Source: Algoriphagus alkaliphilus (GTDB lineage: Bacteria > Bacteroidota > Bacteroidia > Cytophagales > Cyclobacteriaceae). Taken from it: DNA of 64,000 nt. The stretch's first letter is position 1; every line of letters starts with the position of its first letter. Both the position numbers and the translations under genes were made by a program. Location: the NCBI RefSeq assembly GCF_900103735.1, contig NZ_FMXE01000009.1, positions 62,001 through 126,000 of the forward strand, given 5' to 3'. The notes below the pieces were generated by a model. It made no database searches and was not told the origin of the DNA. It saw only the letters and a program-made list of their open reading frames with translations. Below, piece after piece: positions 45,618 to 55,339 of this stretch.

Positions 45618-46946
45618 TTAGGAGTCGTGAGTGGCTTTACGATCTGTAATTAATAGATTGGAAAAACCCGCCAAAATCAGAAGTGTGCCTGCCAGAAGCA
45701 TAGTATTGATCACTGCTTCACCAAACAGTAGCTTGTAGAGGAAATTGACCCCACCGAGTGCGGCGATGATTTGAGGGATGACAATGAACATGTTGAAAAT
45801 TCCCATGTAAACGCCCATTTTCTTAGCATTGACCGAACTGGACAACATCGCGTAGGGCATGGATAAGATACTTGCCCAGGCAATCCCCACCAGCGAAAAG
45901 CAAATATGAAGCATCCAAGGTTCTGCTATGAAATAGATCAGTATAAAACCAAATCCACCTGCGATCAAACTGACCATGTGAAGAAGCCTACGGTTGATTT
46001 TGATTTTGGAAGCCACAAAAGCAAGAATTAAAGCGTAAAACATGGATACTAATCCATAAGTCCCGAGATAATTCCCGACACTATCCGCGGCATTGTTGTA
46101 TTCGACAGAAGTGGTATCTGTGGCCCCGAAAATATGTTCTGTTATGGCTGGAGTGGCAAAACTCCACATGGTAAAAAATGCAAACCAAGAGAAAAACTGG
46201 ACAACTCCCAGCTGCTTCATCACTGTTGGCATTTCTGCTATATTTTTCAAAATCTCGCTAAAACCACTAAAAAATCCAGTTTTTAAAGATTTTTCACGCT
46301 CAAATTCTTCCAAATTCTCAGGAGGATATTCGTCTGTGGTCAGGATGGTATATAATATTGAACTAAACAGCACGAAGGCACCAATTCCAAAAGCGTATTT
46401 CACAGAATCCGGTACCACCCCTTCAGCAGCTGTGTTGGGGATGCCGATCTCAGTCATCAGCCAAGGCAGGTTTGAGGCCACCCAAGTGCCAATTCCAATG
46501 ATCAGCGTTTGCACGACAAATCCATAGGAGCGTTGGGATTCCGGAAGCTTATCTGCCACCAAAGCGCGAAATGGCTCCATGGAAATGTTAATTGAGGCAT
46601 CCAAAATCCATAGTGCACCGGCTGCCATCCACAAAGCAGAAGAGTAGGGGGCAAAAAACAAAGCAATAGTACTAAAAACCGCTCCGATGAAAAAGAAGGG
46701 TTTTCTCCGTCCGAATTTTGGATGCCAAGTTCGGTCACTCAAGTAGCCCACTATTGGCTGAACCAACAATCCTGTCAAGGGAGCAGCGATCCATAGCAGG
46801 GGTATCGCGTCTTTGTCGGCACCCAGTGTTTGAAATATTCGGGACATGAATCCCCCCTGCAAGGCGAATCCAAATTGAATCCCAAGGAATCCAAAACTCA
46901 TGTTCCAGATTTGCCAGAAACTGAGTTTCACTTTGTTTTCAGTCAT
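45618..46946 (-). CDS. SLC45-type disaccharide/maltooligosaccharide permease
   Basis: The 442-residue MFS protein has about twelve helices. The conserved GYLSDRTWHPKFGRRKPFFF loop and the N-terminal FGFALQGGFMSRIFQTLGA are features of the SLC45/glycoside-pentoside-hexuronide-like sugar carriers found next to alpha-glucosidases. It should bring maltose or related glucosides across the inner membrane. It lies about 40 bp downstream of the GH31 gene, in the same orientation, so a shared transcript is likely. Confidence 0.85.
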   Translation of the reverse strand: MTENKVKLSFWQIWNMSFGFLGIQFGFALQGGFMSRIFQTLGADKDAIPLLWIAAPLTGLLVQPIVGYLSDRTWHPKFGRRKPFFFIGAVFSTIALFFAPYSSALWMAAGALWILDASINISMEPFRALVADKLPESQRSYGFVVQTLIIGIGTWVASNLPWLMTEIGIPNTAAEGVVPDSVKYAFGIGAFVLFSSILYTILTTDEYPPENLEEFEREKSLKTGFFSGFSEILKNIAEMPTVMKQLGVVQFFSWFAFFTMWSFATPAITEHIFGATDTTSVEYNNAADSVGNYLGTYGLVSMFYALILAFVASKIKINRRLLHMVSLIAGGFGFILIYFIAEPWMLHICFSLVGIAWASILSMPYAMLSSSVNAKKMGVYMGIFNMFIVIPQIIAALGGVNFLYKLLFGEAVINTMLLAGTLLILAGFSNLLITDRKATHDS

Positions 46947-46989
46947 TTTTGGGCGGAAAGGTTAGGTTTTATTTTTGGGGTAATTCAAT

Positions 46990-49428
46990 TCAATTCAATC
47001 CCTCAATTTCAAAAACCTCATTTAGGAGATTCAATTCCAAAAAGGGAAGATTTTTGATTTTAAAATATGGGTGATCTTGTTCAGGCAAGGGATCAAATTC
47101 CGTCAGTTTTCCGAGGAATGCGAAGTCTTCGGTCATAAGATGAAATTCCTCAGTGCCTATTTTGACAGTATTACTTGAAAATCCATGAAAATAGATTTTG
47201 AGTTTTCTAAAATCGCTTGGATAACTTCCTTCCGGTTTTTCAAATTTCAAAGTCCCCGAGCTGGAGTCATAGCAGATGATCCTTTTCAAAAACTCACCGG
47301 ATCGATACTCCATGCCCTCTCCGGCATCTTCGTAATGCAAGTATTCCGAGCCGGTTTTTCCTTTATATACATGGATCCTTAGCACACCGTCATGAGCGTA
47401 TTCTGTTGATTCCACATCGGATTGCAGGGCGAATACCTGCCCTGCTTTAACATAAACCGGTAGATAATTGAGCGGACAATCTTGGTAGATGGTCTGTTTA
47501 CCGGAGTGCTTCTGATCTGAAAACAGATAGTACCACTCACCCTCAGGCAGGTAGACTTTGGTGATTTCTTTGGTGCTTTCTACCGGAGCGATTAAAAATG
47601 AATCACAGAACAGGTACTGATTTTGGAAGGCAGTGTGATAGATGTTTTGATCCTGTGAAAACTGAACTGCCAAGCTTTCGGAAAGCGGAAGACCTGAATT
47701 ACTGCTGGAGTAGAATTTACTGTAAATGGTGGGTAGCAGTCTATAGCGAAGCTTCATGTAATTTCGGCTGATTTCCTCTACTTCTTCACCAAAAGCCCAA
47801 GGTTCGGCATCATTGCTGTTGATCATAGAGTGCGCCCGGTAGAAAGGCGAAAAAGCACCAATACTCATCCAACGCGCAAAGAGCGACTTGCTTGCCTCTC
47901 CTGCAAATCCCCCAACATCATAACCTGAAAAAGAAACTCCGCTCAATCCAAGACTGTTGACCAATCGAATGCCTGCCAGCATATGGTCCTCGGAGGCGAC
48001 ATTGTCTCCAGTCCAAGCTGCTGCATAGCGTTGAATGCCTGAAAATCCGGATCGAGTGAGGACAAATGGTCGTTTGTTTGGGTTTTGAAGTGCTGCTCCT
48101 TCTTGAGCACTTCGGGCCATTTGCATTCCGTAGATATTTCTGGCTTTCCGATGAGAAGCTTTTTCGCCCTCATAGTCAAACTCGATCAGATTGGGGGTGA
48201 ACTGCCCCCAAGAGGCTGGTTCGTTCATGTCTGTCCAGAATCCGTCCACACCTGCTTCGGTGTAGAACGCCATTTTTTCGGCCCACCACCTGCGGGTTTC
48301 TTCTTTGGTGAAATCAGGAAAAGCACACCAGCCCGGCCAAACTTGACCCTCGTAAGTTTGGCCGTCAGGGTATTTTACCAGAAGATCTTTTTCCAAACCC
48401 TCTTCAAAAGGCAAATACCCTTTCTGAGTTTTTATTCCGGGATCCATGATGACTACGACTTTGAATCCTTTTTCTTTGAGGCGGGAGATCATCGATTTGG
48501 GATCGGGAAATTTTTCTCCATCAAAAGTGAAAACCTTGTATCCTTCCATGTGGTGGATATCCAGATAAATCACATCAGCCGGCATTTTTTTATCCCTGAA
48601 AGTCTGCCCTACGGTGTAAACCTCGGAGTCAGGGTAGTAGGAATAGCGGCATTGCTGAAATCCCAAGGCCCATTTCGGAGGCATTTGCATGCGGCCTGTC
48701 AGCCAAGTGTATGAGCTGATGATTTCTCCAACTGTAGGCTGATGGATGAAATAATAGTCCAAATCTCCATCCTCAGCACTGAAATAAACAAAACGGTTGG
48801 TAGATGCTCCGAAGTTAAAGACGGTTTTATGGGTGTTGTCAAAGAAAATCCCATAGGCACCGTTGTCATGAATGCCCATATAAAAGGGGATACTCATATA
48901 AAGTGGATCATCCCCAATGCCGTAAGCAAAGTAATCGGTATTCCAGTTGGTATAGGCCCTTCCAGACCGATTGAGGTTTCCGGTTTTCTCTCCCAAGCCA
49001 ATGAATTTCTCATCTTTTTGTACCTGCTTGTAAGAAGTAACCTCAGACCCGATCCAAGAGATGCCAAGAGAGTCATCGGTATTTATCAGGTTTCCCTTCG
49101 AGTCAAAATAGGAAAGAGAGAAGCTATTCAAATCCAGAGACATCATTATGCCCGCAGTTGAAAGATGTAGGTAATCATCCTTTTCAATTAAGGAAAATTT
49201 CACTTGGTCAGGCGAAGTTATTACGGAATAGGGGTTGGATTCAAATGAATCATACCTGCTAGCCTGAATCCGTATAATTCCATCTTGATAAATCGTAATC
49301 CGAAATTGGGCAATGTCACTTTTGCCTTCCAGCCCAAATGCTGTCTGCTGCCATTGGGTGATTTTACCAAAACCTCGGTGACGGGCCGAATTGCGAGATA
49401 AATTAGAAGCCGAGGAGGGACTATTCAT
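46990..49428 (-). CDS. GH31 alpha-glucosidase
   Basis: The 812-residue protein has the GH31 signature VDGFWTDMNEPASWG with the nucleophile Asp near residue 398 and WTGDNVASEDHML with the acid/base Asp near 476. The N-terminal beta-sandwich (about 30-230) and C-terminal domains are complete. There is no signal peptide, consistent with cytoplasmic hydrolysis of imported oligosaccharides. A LacI-type operator-like palindrome lies about 150 bp upstream. The exact linkage (alpha-1,4 versus others) is not determined by sequence. Confidence 0.88.
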   Translation of the reverse strand: MNSPSSASNLSRNSARHRGFGKITQWQQTAFGLEGKSDIAQFRITIYQDGIIRIQASRYDSFESNPYSVITSPDQVKFSLIEKDDYLHLSTAGIMMSLDLNSFSLSYFDSKGNLINTDDSLGISWIGSEVTSYKQVQKDEKFIGLGEKTGNLNRSGRAYTNWNTDYFAYGIGDDPLYMSIPFYMGIHDNGAYGIFFDNTHKTVFNFGASTNRFVYFSAEDGDLDYYFIHQPTVGEIISSYTWLTGRMQMPPKWALGFQQCRYSYYPDSEVYTVGQTFRDKKMPADVIYLDIHHMEGYKVFTFDGEKFPDPKSMISRLKEKGFKVVVIMDPGIKTQKGYLPFEEGLEKDLLVKYPDGQTYEGQVWPGWCAFPDFTKEETRRWWAEKMAFYTEAGVDGFWTDMNEPASWGQFTPNLIEFDYEGEKASHRKARNIYGMQMARSAQEGAALQNPNKRPFVLTRSGFSGIQRYAAAWTGDNVASEDHMLAGIRLVNSLGLSGVSFSGYDVGGFAGEASKSLFARWMSIGAFSPFYRAHSMINSNDAEPWAFGEEVEEISRNYMKLRYRLLPTIYSKFYSSSNSGLPLSESLAVQFSQDQNIYHTAFQNQYLFCDSFLIAPVESTKEITKVYLPEGEWYYLFSDQKHSGKQTIYQDCPLNYLPVYVKAGQVFALQSDVESTEYAHDGVLRIHVYKGKTGSEYLHYEDAGEGMEYRSGEFLKRIICYDSSSGTLKFEKPEGSYPSDFRKLKIYFHGFSSNTVKIGTEEFHLMTEDFAFLGKLTEFDPLPEQDHPYFKIKNLPFLELNLLNEVFEIEGLN

Positions 49429-49573
49429 GTATTAAATTGTTGGTAATTCGATAGCGAACTTCGCTAAGTTAAAGAGGAAACTCAAAATAAAAATTGGGTT
49501 TAAATGCCTTTTAGCAGGTGATTATCCGCTTTAAAAAACGGAAAAGCCTCATTTGAATAAAATTTGACCTATT

Positions 49574-49583
49574 CAAACGTTTG
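49574..49583. promoter_or_regulatory. LacI-family operator-like palindrome upstream of GH31
   Basis: CAAACGTTTG is a perfect 10-bp palindrome with the central CG typical of LacI/GalR operators. It sits between the lacI-type gene and the GH31 gene, upstream of the latter. It is the likely site through which the adjacent LacI protein controls the GH31-permease transcript. Confidence 0.65.
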
Positions 49584-49623
49584 CATTTTTGAAAATGAAA
49601 ATTCAGAAAAAGGCAAACATTTT

Positions 49624-50652
49624 TTATCGGACAGAGGACTTCCGTATCAAAAGCTCCGTTTCCAGCACTACAGAATTGGAATATTCACCTAACTGGATCT
49701 TTTTTTCGATCAAATCCAACAGGATTTCAGTTGCCTTGGCTCCCAGATTAAACCCAGGCTGGGAAACAGACGAGAGGCTAGGGTCTATCATTGAGCAAAA
49801 TTGCCAATTGCTGAAACCTACAATCCCCACGTCTTCGGGAACGCGTAGACCGGCAGCTTTGCAAGCCAACATTGCACCTACGGCAGCCATGTCGTTGTTT
49901 GCGAAAAATGCGTCAGGCTTTGTTGAGAAAGTTTCTAAAATTTCAGCAGTGATTTTTTGCGCTTCATCGTCAGTCCCTTTGTTACACTCTACTATAAATC
50001 CGGGATCCGGCGTAAATCCATGATGGATTAAAGCATCGGTATACCCTCTGGCCCTTTCTTGCGAGATTTTGAGATTGGATGGGCCAGATAAATGCGCAAT
50101 TCTTCGATAGCCCTGTTGAAGTAAATGCTTGGTAGCTTCGAAGGCACCGCTATAATCATCCACTGTGACAGTGATTGCATTATCAATGTCTGGAACCCGA
50201 TCAAAAAAAACGATAGGAAAACCTTTTGCCAATAGATTGCTGAAATGCTCAAAGTCCGTTGTTTCTTTTGAAAAGCTCACCAAAACCCCGTCAATCTGAT
50301 TGGACAGCATCGTAGCAATGCTTGATTTTTCGCGAACAAGTTTTTCATTGGTTTGTGTGAGGATGACATTATAGCCACGGGCAAATGCAACTTCCTCAAT
50401 CCCACTGATTACTGTTGAAAAAAAGAAATGCACCACTTCTGGGATAATCACTCCAATTGTGAAGGATCTACTTTTCCTTAGTGAAAGCGCAATTGCATTT
50501 GGACGATAGTCCATTTTCTCGGCGAGTTCTTTTACTTTTCTTTTAGTTTCATCGCTGATTCCCGGATAGTCTTTTAGCGCTCTTGAAACGGTGGAAGTGG
50601 AGACATTGAGCTCCCTAGCTATATCCTTGATTGTGATTTGTTCGAGCCTCAT
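49624..50652 (-). CDS. LacI/GalR-family transcriptional regulator
   Basis: The 342-residue protein has the classic N-terminal HTH and hinge (TIKDIARELNVSTSTVSRAL, YRPNAIALSLRK) followed by a sugar-binding core (IGVIIPEVVHFFFS, DGVLVSF, FFANNDMAAVGAM). Its neighbours make alpha-glucans or their breakdown products the likely effector. A dyad CAAACGTTTG at 49574 is a candidate operator. It lies upstream of GH31 in the same orientation but with a gap of about 195 bp, so it may have its own promoter. Confidence 0.88.
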   Translation of the reverse strand: MRLEQITIKDIARELNVSTSTVSRALKDYPGISDETKRKVKELAEKMDYRPNAIALSLRKSRSFTIGVIIPEVVHFFFSTVISGIEEVAFARGYNVILTQTNEKLVREKSSIATMLSNQIDGVLVSFSKETTDFEHFSNLLAKGFPIVFFDRVPDIDNAITVTVDDYSGAFEATKHLLQQGYRRIAHLSGPSNLKISQERARGYTDALIHHGFTPDPGFIVECNKGTDDEAQKITAEILETFSTKPDAFFANNDMAAVGAMLACKAAGLRVPEDVGIVGFSNWQFCSMIDPSLSSVSQPGFNLGAKATEILLDLIEKKIQLGEYSNSVVLETELLIRKSSVR

Positions 50653-51302
50653 AAATTATACTATTCCCAGAATTTTTTATTCGACCTCCAAAATACTCTG
50701 TTTTTATTTGGCGCAATCGATTTTTGACCAACTTTTTAAAATACTGAAAAATAAATAATTAAAAGAAAAAATATCTTGGTTATGCAATCGTCACCGCAAT
50801 CGTCTGCATTAATTTTTTCTTTCAAGACCACTGATGAAGTGTTGCATAAGACCTATTTCTGCTTTAAGTTTTCCTACGGGCAAGTACAAATGGTTTTGTT
50901 TTCTGCCTTGACATGAGAGTTTATCCCCTAAAAAAATGAAAAAATTTAACAATTCGAAGATTGAGCAATTACTCAATTCAAATTCAATATCCATGAAAAT
51001 CCATTGATGAATCGAGTGGATGGTTGTGATTATGCCAGTTCTGTTGGCTTGCGTTCCGTATGAATTGGCACCAACCATTTCCAGTCATGTGGCTGAAGCT
51101 TCGTTGGTTTTGAAAAATGGGGTGCTGATAAGTCTGATCGGAATTCACCGTTACCTCGTCTTTTGATCCAGCCCCTGTGGTTCCTAATACTATGGTCTAG
51201 AATTAAGCAGGAATACATTACCTGATAGTTTATTTTATTAAAAAAACCGGTTTTATGGATACCTTCCAGCAATCCGGTTATTTGTTTTGATTAAGCCCTG
51301 TT
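50653..51302. other. 650-bp intergenic region with GCAATCG motifs and no credible gene
   Basis: Divergent lacI-type and amylase genes flank the stretch. GCAATCG occurs at 50712-50718 (part of a GCAATCGATT dyad), 50784-50790 and 50796-50802; the last two lie in GCAATCGTC direct repeats 12 bp apart. These could be operator half-sites. AACCGG and CCGGTT at about 51244-51276 form a weak inverted repeat. Short minus-strand frames here lack any recognisable features. Confidence 0.45.
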
Positions 51303-54104
51303 ATGATAAAAAAACTGTCACCAATTCTTTCACTGGTCTTTTTGCTTTGCCTCAATTATTCGGGTTTTGCACAAGTCACTACCGAACCAGCCATTCCCGG
51401 TGCTGCTTCAAGTGTCAAAATCATCTATGACGCTTCCAAGGGGACTACAGGTCTGAAGGACTGTAATTGTGATGTGTACATTCATATCGGGGCCGTCACC
51501 GGAGGACCTACCTCGACCACTTGGACGATTGTGCCTTTTCAGTGGGGGACTACCAATTCTGCCGCAAAAATGACCAAAGTAGCCGGTCAGACTAATAGTT
51601 ACACTTTTGAGCTTACTCCAAATACGTTTTTTCAAAACCCCAACAACCTGACCATTCATCGATTGGGAATGGTTTTTAGAAATGGTGATGGAACAAAGGA
51701 AGGGAAAGACAGCTCAAATGGAGATTTTTTTGTCACCCTGTCTCAAGGATTTGATGTGGCTTTTACCACACCTCAGGCGGCTGGTTCAGTTTCGTTGGAA
51801 ATAGGAGAAAGCTTTGAATTCAAGGCCGCCTCGACTGAGGCCGCAGATTTAAGCTTTGAGCTAGATGGTGTTAAAGTGGCCGAAGCCCTAAACTCACAGG
51901 AAATAGCATTCAAATTTACCGCTACCCAAGCGGGAAATTTCACGCTGGTAGTCAAGGCAAAAAAGGGTGCCGAGGTAGATTCACAAACTGTAAACATTAT
52001 TGTTTTTGCACCTTCGGAAACGGCTGCACTTCCGACAGGAGCAAGACTTGGGATCAATTATTTATCAGACACCGAAGTGATTTTGGCTTTACAGGCACCG
52101 GGAAAAAATATCGTGCATGTGATTGGTGATTTCAATGACTGGAAGGTACTTCCTGAATTTCAAATGAAACGAACCTCAGATAAGGAGATCTTCTGGTTGA
52201 AAATTTCAAACCTGATTCCAAAGCAAGAGTACATTTTTCAATATTTAGTGGATGGGTCAATCCGAATTGGTGATCCTTATGCGGACAAGACATCCGATCC
52301 TTTCAACGATCAGGAAATCATCCAACAAAACCGCTATCCAGGTCTTAAAGGCTATCCTGTCGGTAAGACCGAATTTCAGGCGACTTATCTACAAACCGCA
52401 CAGGATTCCTATCTCTGGAAAAACCTTTCCTATCCAAAACCCAAGCCGGAGGAATTAGTCGTATACGAACTCTTGGTTCGGGACTTTGATGAGAAAAGAA
52501 CCTACAATGCCGTCATCGATCGCTTGGATTACCTTAAGGAACTGGGAATAAATGCCATCGAATTGATGCCGGTTGGGGAATTTGAGGGCAACCTTTCCTG
52601 GGGTTATAATCCTTCGTTCTTCTTTGCACCTGACAAATATTACGGAACCAAAAATGACCTCAAGCGACTGATCGATGAGGCACATGGAAGAGGAATCGTA
52701 ATCATTTTGGATATGGTACTCAATCATGCCTTCGGCCAAAATCCCATGGTCCGACTATACAATGACGGAGACTATGGTGCTCCGACTTTAGACAGTCCTT
52801 GGTTTAATCGTGTCGCAACGCATCCGTTTAATGTTGGCTACGACTTCAACCATGAAAGCAAGTACACCAAAGCTTTTGTAGACTCAGTGAATAATTACTG
52901 GCTCACCGAATACAAAGTTGACGGATTCCGTTTCGACCTTTCCAAGGGTTTTACCCAAGTCAATTCGGGCAACAATGTGGGCATTTGGTCACAATACGAT
53001 CCTTCTCGAATCAAAATCTGGAAGCATATCTACGACCGGATCAAAGCAAACCACCCCGATGCTTATGTGATTTTGGAGCATTTATCTGACAATGAAGAGG
53101 AGAAGGAATTAGCCAATTATGGGATGATGTTCTGGGGAAACATCAACTTTGATTTCCGTGAGCTGGCAAAGGGGCAAAACAAAAATATAGATTATGCCTA
53201 TTATAAAAATAGAGGATGGAACAAGAGTCATTTGATCGCTTATCAGGAGTCACACGATGAGGAACGGGTGATGTGGGAAACTTTGAATTTCGGTGCAATT
53301 TCCCCACTTAACCTGAAGAATCTGGAAAATGCCGTAAACAGAAATCAGCTTTTGACCGCTTTTTACTTTGGAATACCCGGTCCCAAAATGATCTGGCAGT
53401 TTGGAGAGTTTGGTTATGATCAAGAACTCAATAATGACAGATTGGGAATCAAACCCACCAAATGGGACTACCTTAACAATCCAGAAAGACAGCGATTATT
53501 TAAGCTATATAAGGAAATGATAAAGTTGAAGCGAGTGCACAAAGCCTTCAACTCACCTGAAAAAACCACACTTAATCTCGGGGCAGGGATCAAGTCAATC
53601 CTCCTCGAACATCCTGATATGGATGTGGTAATGCATGGGAATTTCGGATTGGCTACAGCCGGAAATGCTTCAGTTTCTTTTCCGAAATCCGGCAAGTGGT
53701 ACAATTACTTCACCGGTGAAGAATTGACACTTTCAGGAACTACACTGTCAGTGAACTTCCGTCCAAATGAATTTGTCCTGTATACCAGCAAAAAACTTCC
53801 ATTGCCTGAAAAGGGAATATTGCAGCAGGATTTTGTGACTTCACTGCCGGAAGTTGTTCCTCAGGGAACCTTTAGAGTTTATCCGGTTCCTGCTTCTTCC
53901 AAATTATCCGTAGAGCTTCCGCAGGATATGATTCAGGCCAATTATCGGGTGGTAGATATGGCCGGAAGAGTGGTTTTTGACGGACAAACCGAGCAAGGAG
54001 AGCAGATTTTAGATTTTGATCTAAGTGGAATTCAGGCAGGGATTTATATCTTTGAGGCTTTCGATACCAAACGAGTGCTGCACAAGCGCTTCATCAAAGA
54101 ATAA
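51303..54104 (+). CDS. Secreted GH13 alpha-amylase with T9SS sorting domain
   Basis: The 933-residue protein has a signal peptide (LSLVFLLCLNYSGFAQ), N-terminal beta-sandwich domains (about 30-330, including a CBM48/E-set with HVIGDFNDWKVLPEF) and a GH13 barrel. The catalytic motifs are VDGFRFDLSKGF (nucleophile near residue 545), VILEHLSDNEEE (acid near 591) and SHDEERVMW (near 650). The C terminus is a type IX sorting domain (VYPVPASSKLSVELP, GIYIFEAFDTKR). It should act on starch or glycogen at the cell surface. The wide N-terminal extension probably binds glucan. Confidence 0.88.
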   Translation: MIKKLSPILSLVFLLCLNYSGFAQVTTEPAIPGAASSVKIIYDASKGTTGLKDCNCDVYIHIGAVTGGPTSTTWTIVPFQWGTTNSAAKMTKVAGQTNSYTFELTPNTFFQNPNNLTIHRLGMVFRNGDGTKEGKDSSNGDFFVTLSQGFDVAFTTPQAAGSVSLEIGESFEFKAASTEAADLSFELDGVKVAEALNSQEIAFKFTATQAGNFTLVVKAKKGAEVDSQTVNIIVFAPSETAALPTGARLGINYLSDTEVILALQAPGKNIVHVIGDFNDWKVLPEFQMKRTSDKEIFWLKISNLIPKQEYIFQYLVDGSIRIGDPYADKTSDPFNDQEIIQQNRYPGLKGYPVGKTEFQATYLQTAQDSYLWKNLSYPKPKPEELVVYELLVRDFDEKRTYNAVIDRLDYLKELGINAIELMPVGEFEGNLSWGYNPSFFFAPDKYYGTKNDLKRLIDEAHGRGIVIILDMVLNHAFGQNPMVRLYNDGDYGAPTLDSPWFNRVATHPFNVGYDFNHESKYTKAFVDSVNNYWLTEYKVDGFRFDLSKGFTQVNSGNNVGIWSQYDPSRIKIWKHIYDRIKANHPDAYVILEHLSDNEEEKELANYGMMFWGNINFDFRELAKGQNKNIDYAYYKNRGWNKSHLIAYQESHDEERVMWETLNFGAISPLNLKNLENAVNRNQLLTAFYFGIPGPKMIWQFGEFGYDQELNNDRLGIKPTKWDYLNNPERQRLFKLYKEMIKLKRVHKAFNSPEKTTLNLGAGIKSILLEHPDMDVVMHGNFGLATAGNASVSFPKSGKWYNYFTGEELTLSGTTLSVNFRPNEFVLYTSKKLPLPEKGILQQDFVTSLPEVVPQGTFRVYPVPASSKLSVELPQDMIQANYRVVDMAGRVVFDGQTEQGEQILDFDLSGIQAGIYIFEAFDTKRVLHKRFIKE

Positions 54105-54120
54105 CCAAACCTAATTCAGA

Positions 54121-54183
54121 TTATGAAATGCCCAAGAGAAAAGCTTCTCATATAACGAGATGATTATCCAGGGCATTCCATAA
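54121..54183 (+). promoter_or_regulatory. Long stem-loop in the fba leader
   Basis: TATGAAATGCCC (54122-54133) pairs with GGGCATTCCATA (54171-54182) with a single mismatch, extended by one more T-A pair. Inside is a smaller GAGAA-AAGC-TTCTC hairpin. The structure lies just upstream of the aldolase start, with no T-run after it, so it is not a simple terminator. A regulatory RNA element or protein-binding dyad is possible. It also contains a 10-codon frame starting MKCPREKLLI. Confidence 0.5.
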
Positions 54184-54210
54184 GGCCTACAAAAAACAAT
54201 TTAAAATCTT

Positions 54211-55272
54211 ATGAAATTTAAACCAGGAGTAAAATACGGAAACGAGCTTCGCGACCTGTATGCCTACGCAAAAGAAAACGAATTTGCGATGCCCGCGGTC
54301 AATGTGATCGGATCCAATTCAGTGAATGCCGTGCTGGAGACAGCCAAAAAAGTAAATTCCCCTGTGATCATTCAGTTTTCAAATGGTGGTGCGCAGTTTT
54401 ATGCCGGCAAAGGTCTGGCAAATGATAAGCAACAAGCCAGTATTGCCGGTGGAATTTCCGGTGCGCATCACGTGCATCAAATGGCCGAAGCCTATGGCGT
54501 TCCGGTGATTTTGCATACTGATCATGCAGCATTGAAGTTATTGCCTTGGATTGATGGCTTATTGGAAGCTGGCAAAGCCTACCATGCAGCTTATAAAAGA
54601 CCGTTATACAGCTCACACATGCTGGATCTTTCTGAAGAGCCGCTACACGAAAACGTGGAAATTTCCTGTAAATACTTCACTGAATTTGCTAAGCTGGACA
54701 TGGCGATCGAGATCGAACTGGGTGTGACTGGTGGTGAGGAAGATGGGGTGGATAATTCAGACGTAGATTCTTCGAAGCTTTACACGCAACCAGAAGAAGT
54801 GGCTTATGCTTACGAGCATTTGAAGGAAATCGGAGATCTGTTTACCATTGCCGCTGCTTTTGGCAATGTGCATGGTGTTTACAAGCCGGGAAATGTAAGC
54901 TTGAAGCCAATCATTTTGAAAAATTCTCAAGATTTCATCAATCAGAAGTACGGAACAACAGGTAAGCCTTTGAACTTCGTGTTCCATGGTGGATCCGGTT
55001 CCACTGTAGAGGAAATCCGGGAAGCAAATAGCTATGGATCGATTAAGATGAATATCGATACGGACATGCAATGGGCGATGTGGGAAGGTATCCTCAATTA
55101 TTACAAGAAAAACGAAGGCTATCTGCAAACCCAATTGGGAAATCCAGATGGACCGGATAGCCCAAACAAGAAATACTATGATCCCCGCAACTGGTTGAGA
55201 AAAGGCGAAGAGAACTTTGTGAAGCGTCTCGAGCTTGCTTTTGACATGCTGAATGCCGTAGGGAGAAATTAA
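54211..55272 (+). CDS. fbaA: Class II fructose-bisphosphate aldolase
   Basis: The 353-residue protein is of the E. coli FbaA type. It contains HTDHAALKLLPW near residue 102 (zinc and catalytic residues), EIELGVTGGEEDGVD, GNVHGVYKPGNV and FHGGSGSTVEEI. It cleaves fructose 1,6-bisphosphate to triose phosphates or runs in reverse in gluconeogenesis. Its position between two amylases is unusual but fits a glucan-to-glycolysis unit. A terminator follows immediately. Confidence 0.93.
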   Translation: MKFKPGVKYGNELRDLYAYAKENEFAMPAVNVIGSNSVNAVLETAKKVNSPVIIQFSNGGAQFYAGKGLANDKQQASIAGGISGAHHVHQMAEAYGVPVILHTDHAALKLLPWIDGLLEAGKAYHAAYKRPLYSSHMLDLSEEPLHENVEISCKYFTEFAKLDMAIEIELGVTGGEEDGVDNSDVDSSKLYTQPEEVAYAYEHLKEIGDLFTIAAAFGNVHGVYKPGNVSLKPIILKNSQDFINQKYGTTGKPLNFVFHGGSGSTVEEIREANSYGSIKMNIDTDMQWAMWEGILNYYKKNEGYLQTQLGNPDGPDSPNKKYYDPRNWLRKGEENFVKRLELAFDMLNAVGRN

Positions 55273-55294
55273 TTTCTACACCAATTAATCTTTG

Positions 55295-55325
55295 AAAAAG
55301 TCACTTAAGCAGGTGACTTTTTCTT
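55295..55325 (+). terminator. Intrinsic terminator after fbaA
   Basis: AAAAAGTCAC pairs with GTGACTTTTT across an eight-base loop, followed by CTTTT. It lies 20 bp after the aldolase stop. It separates fbaA from the lipoprotein amylase, whose true ATG is at 55340. Confidence 0.85.
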
Positions 55326-55339
55326 TTCCCAATTTAATT

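Noticed and set aside
50809..51272. Two minus-strand frames in the lacI-amylase gap
   Set aside because: They overlap each other, lack recognisable domains and lie in a region best explained as divergent regulatory DNA.
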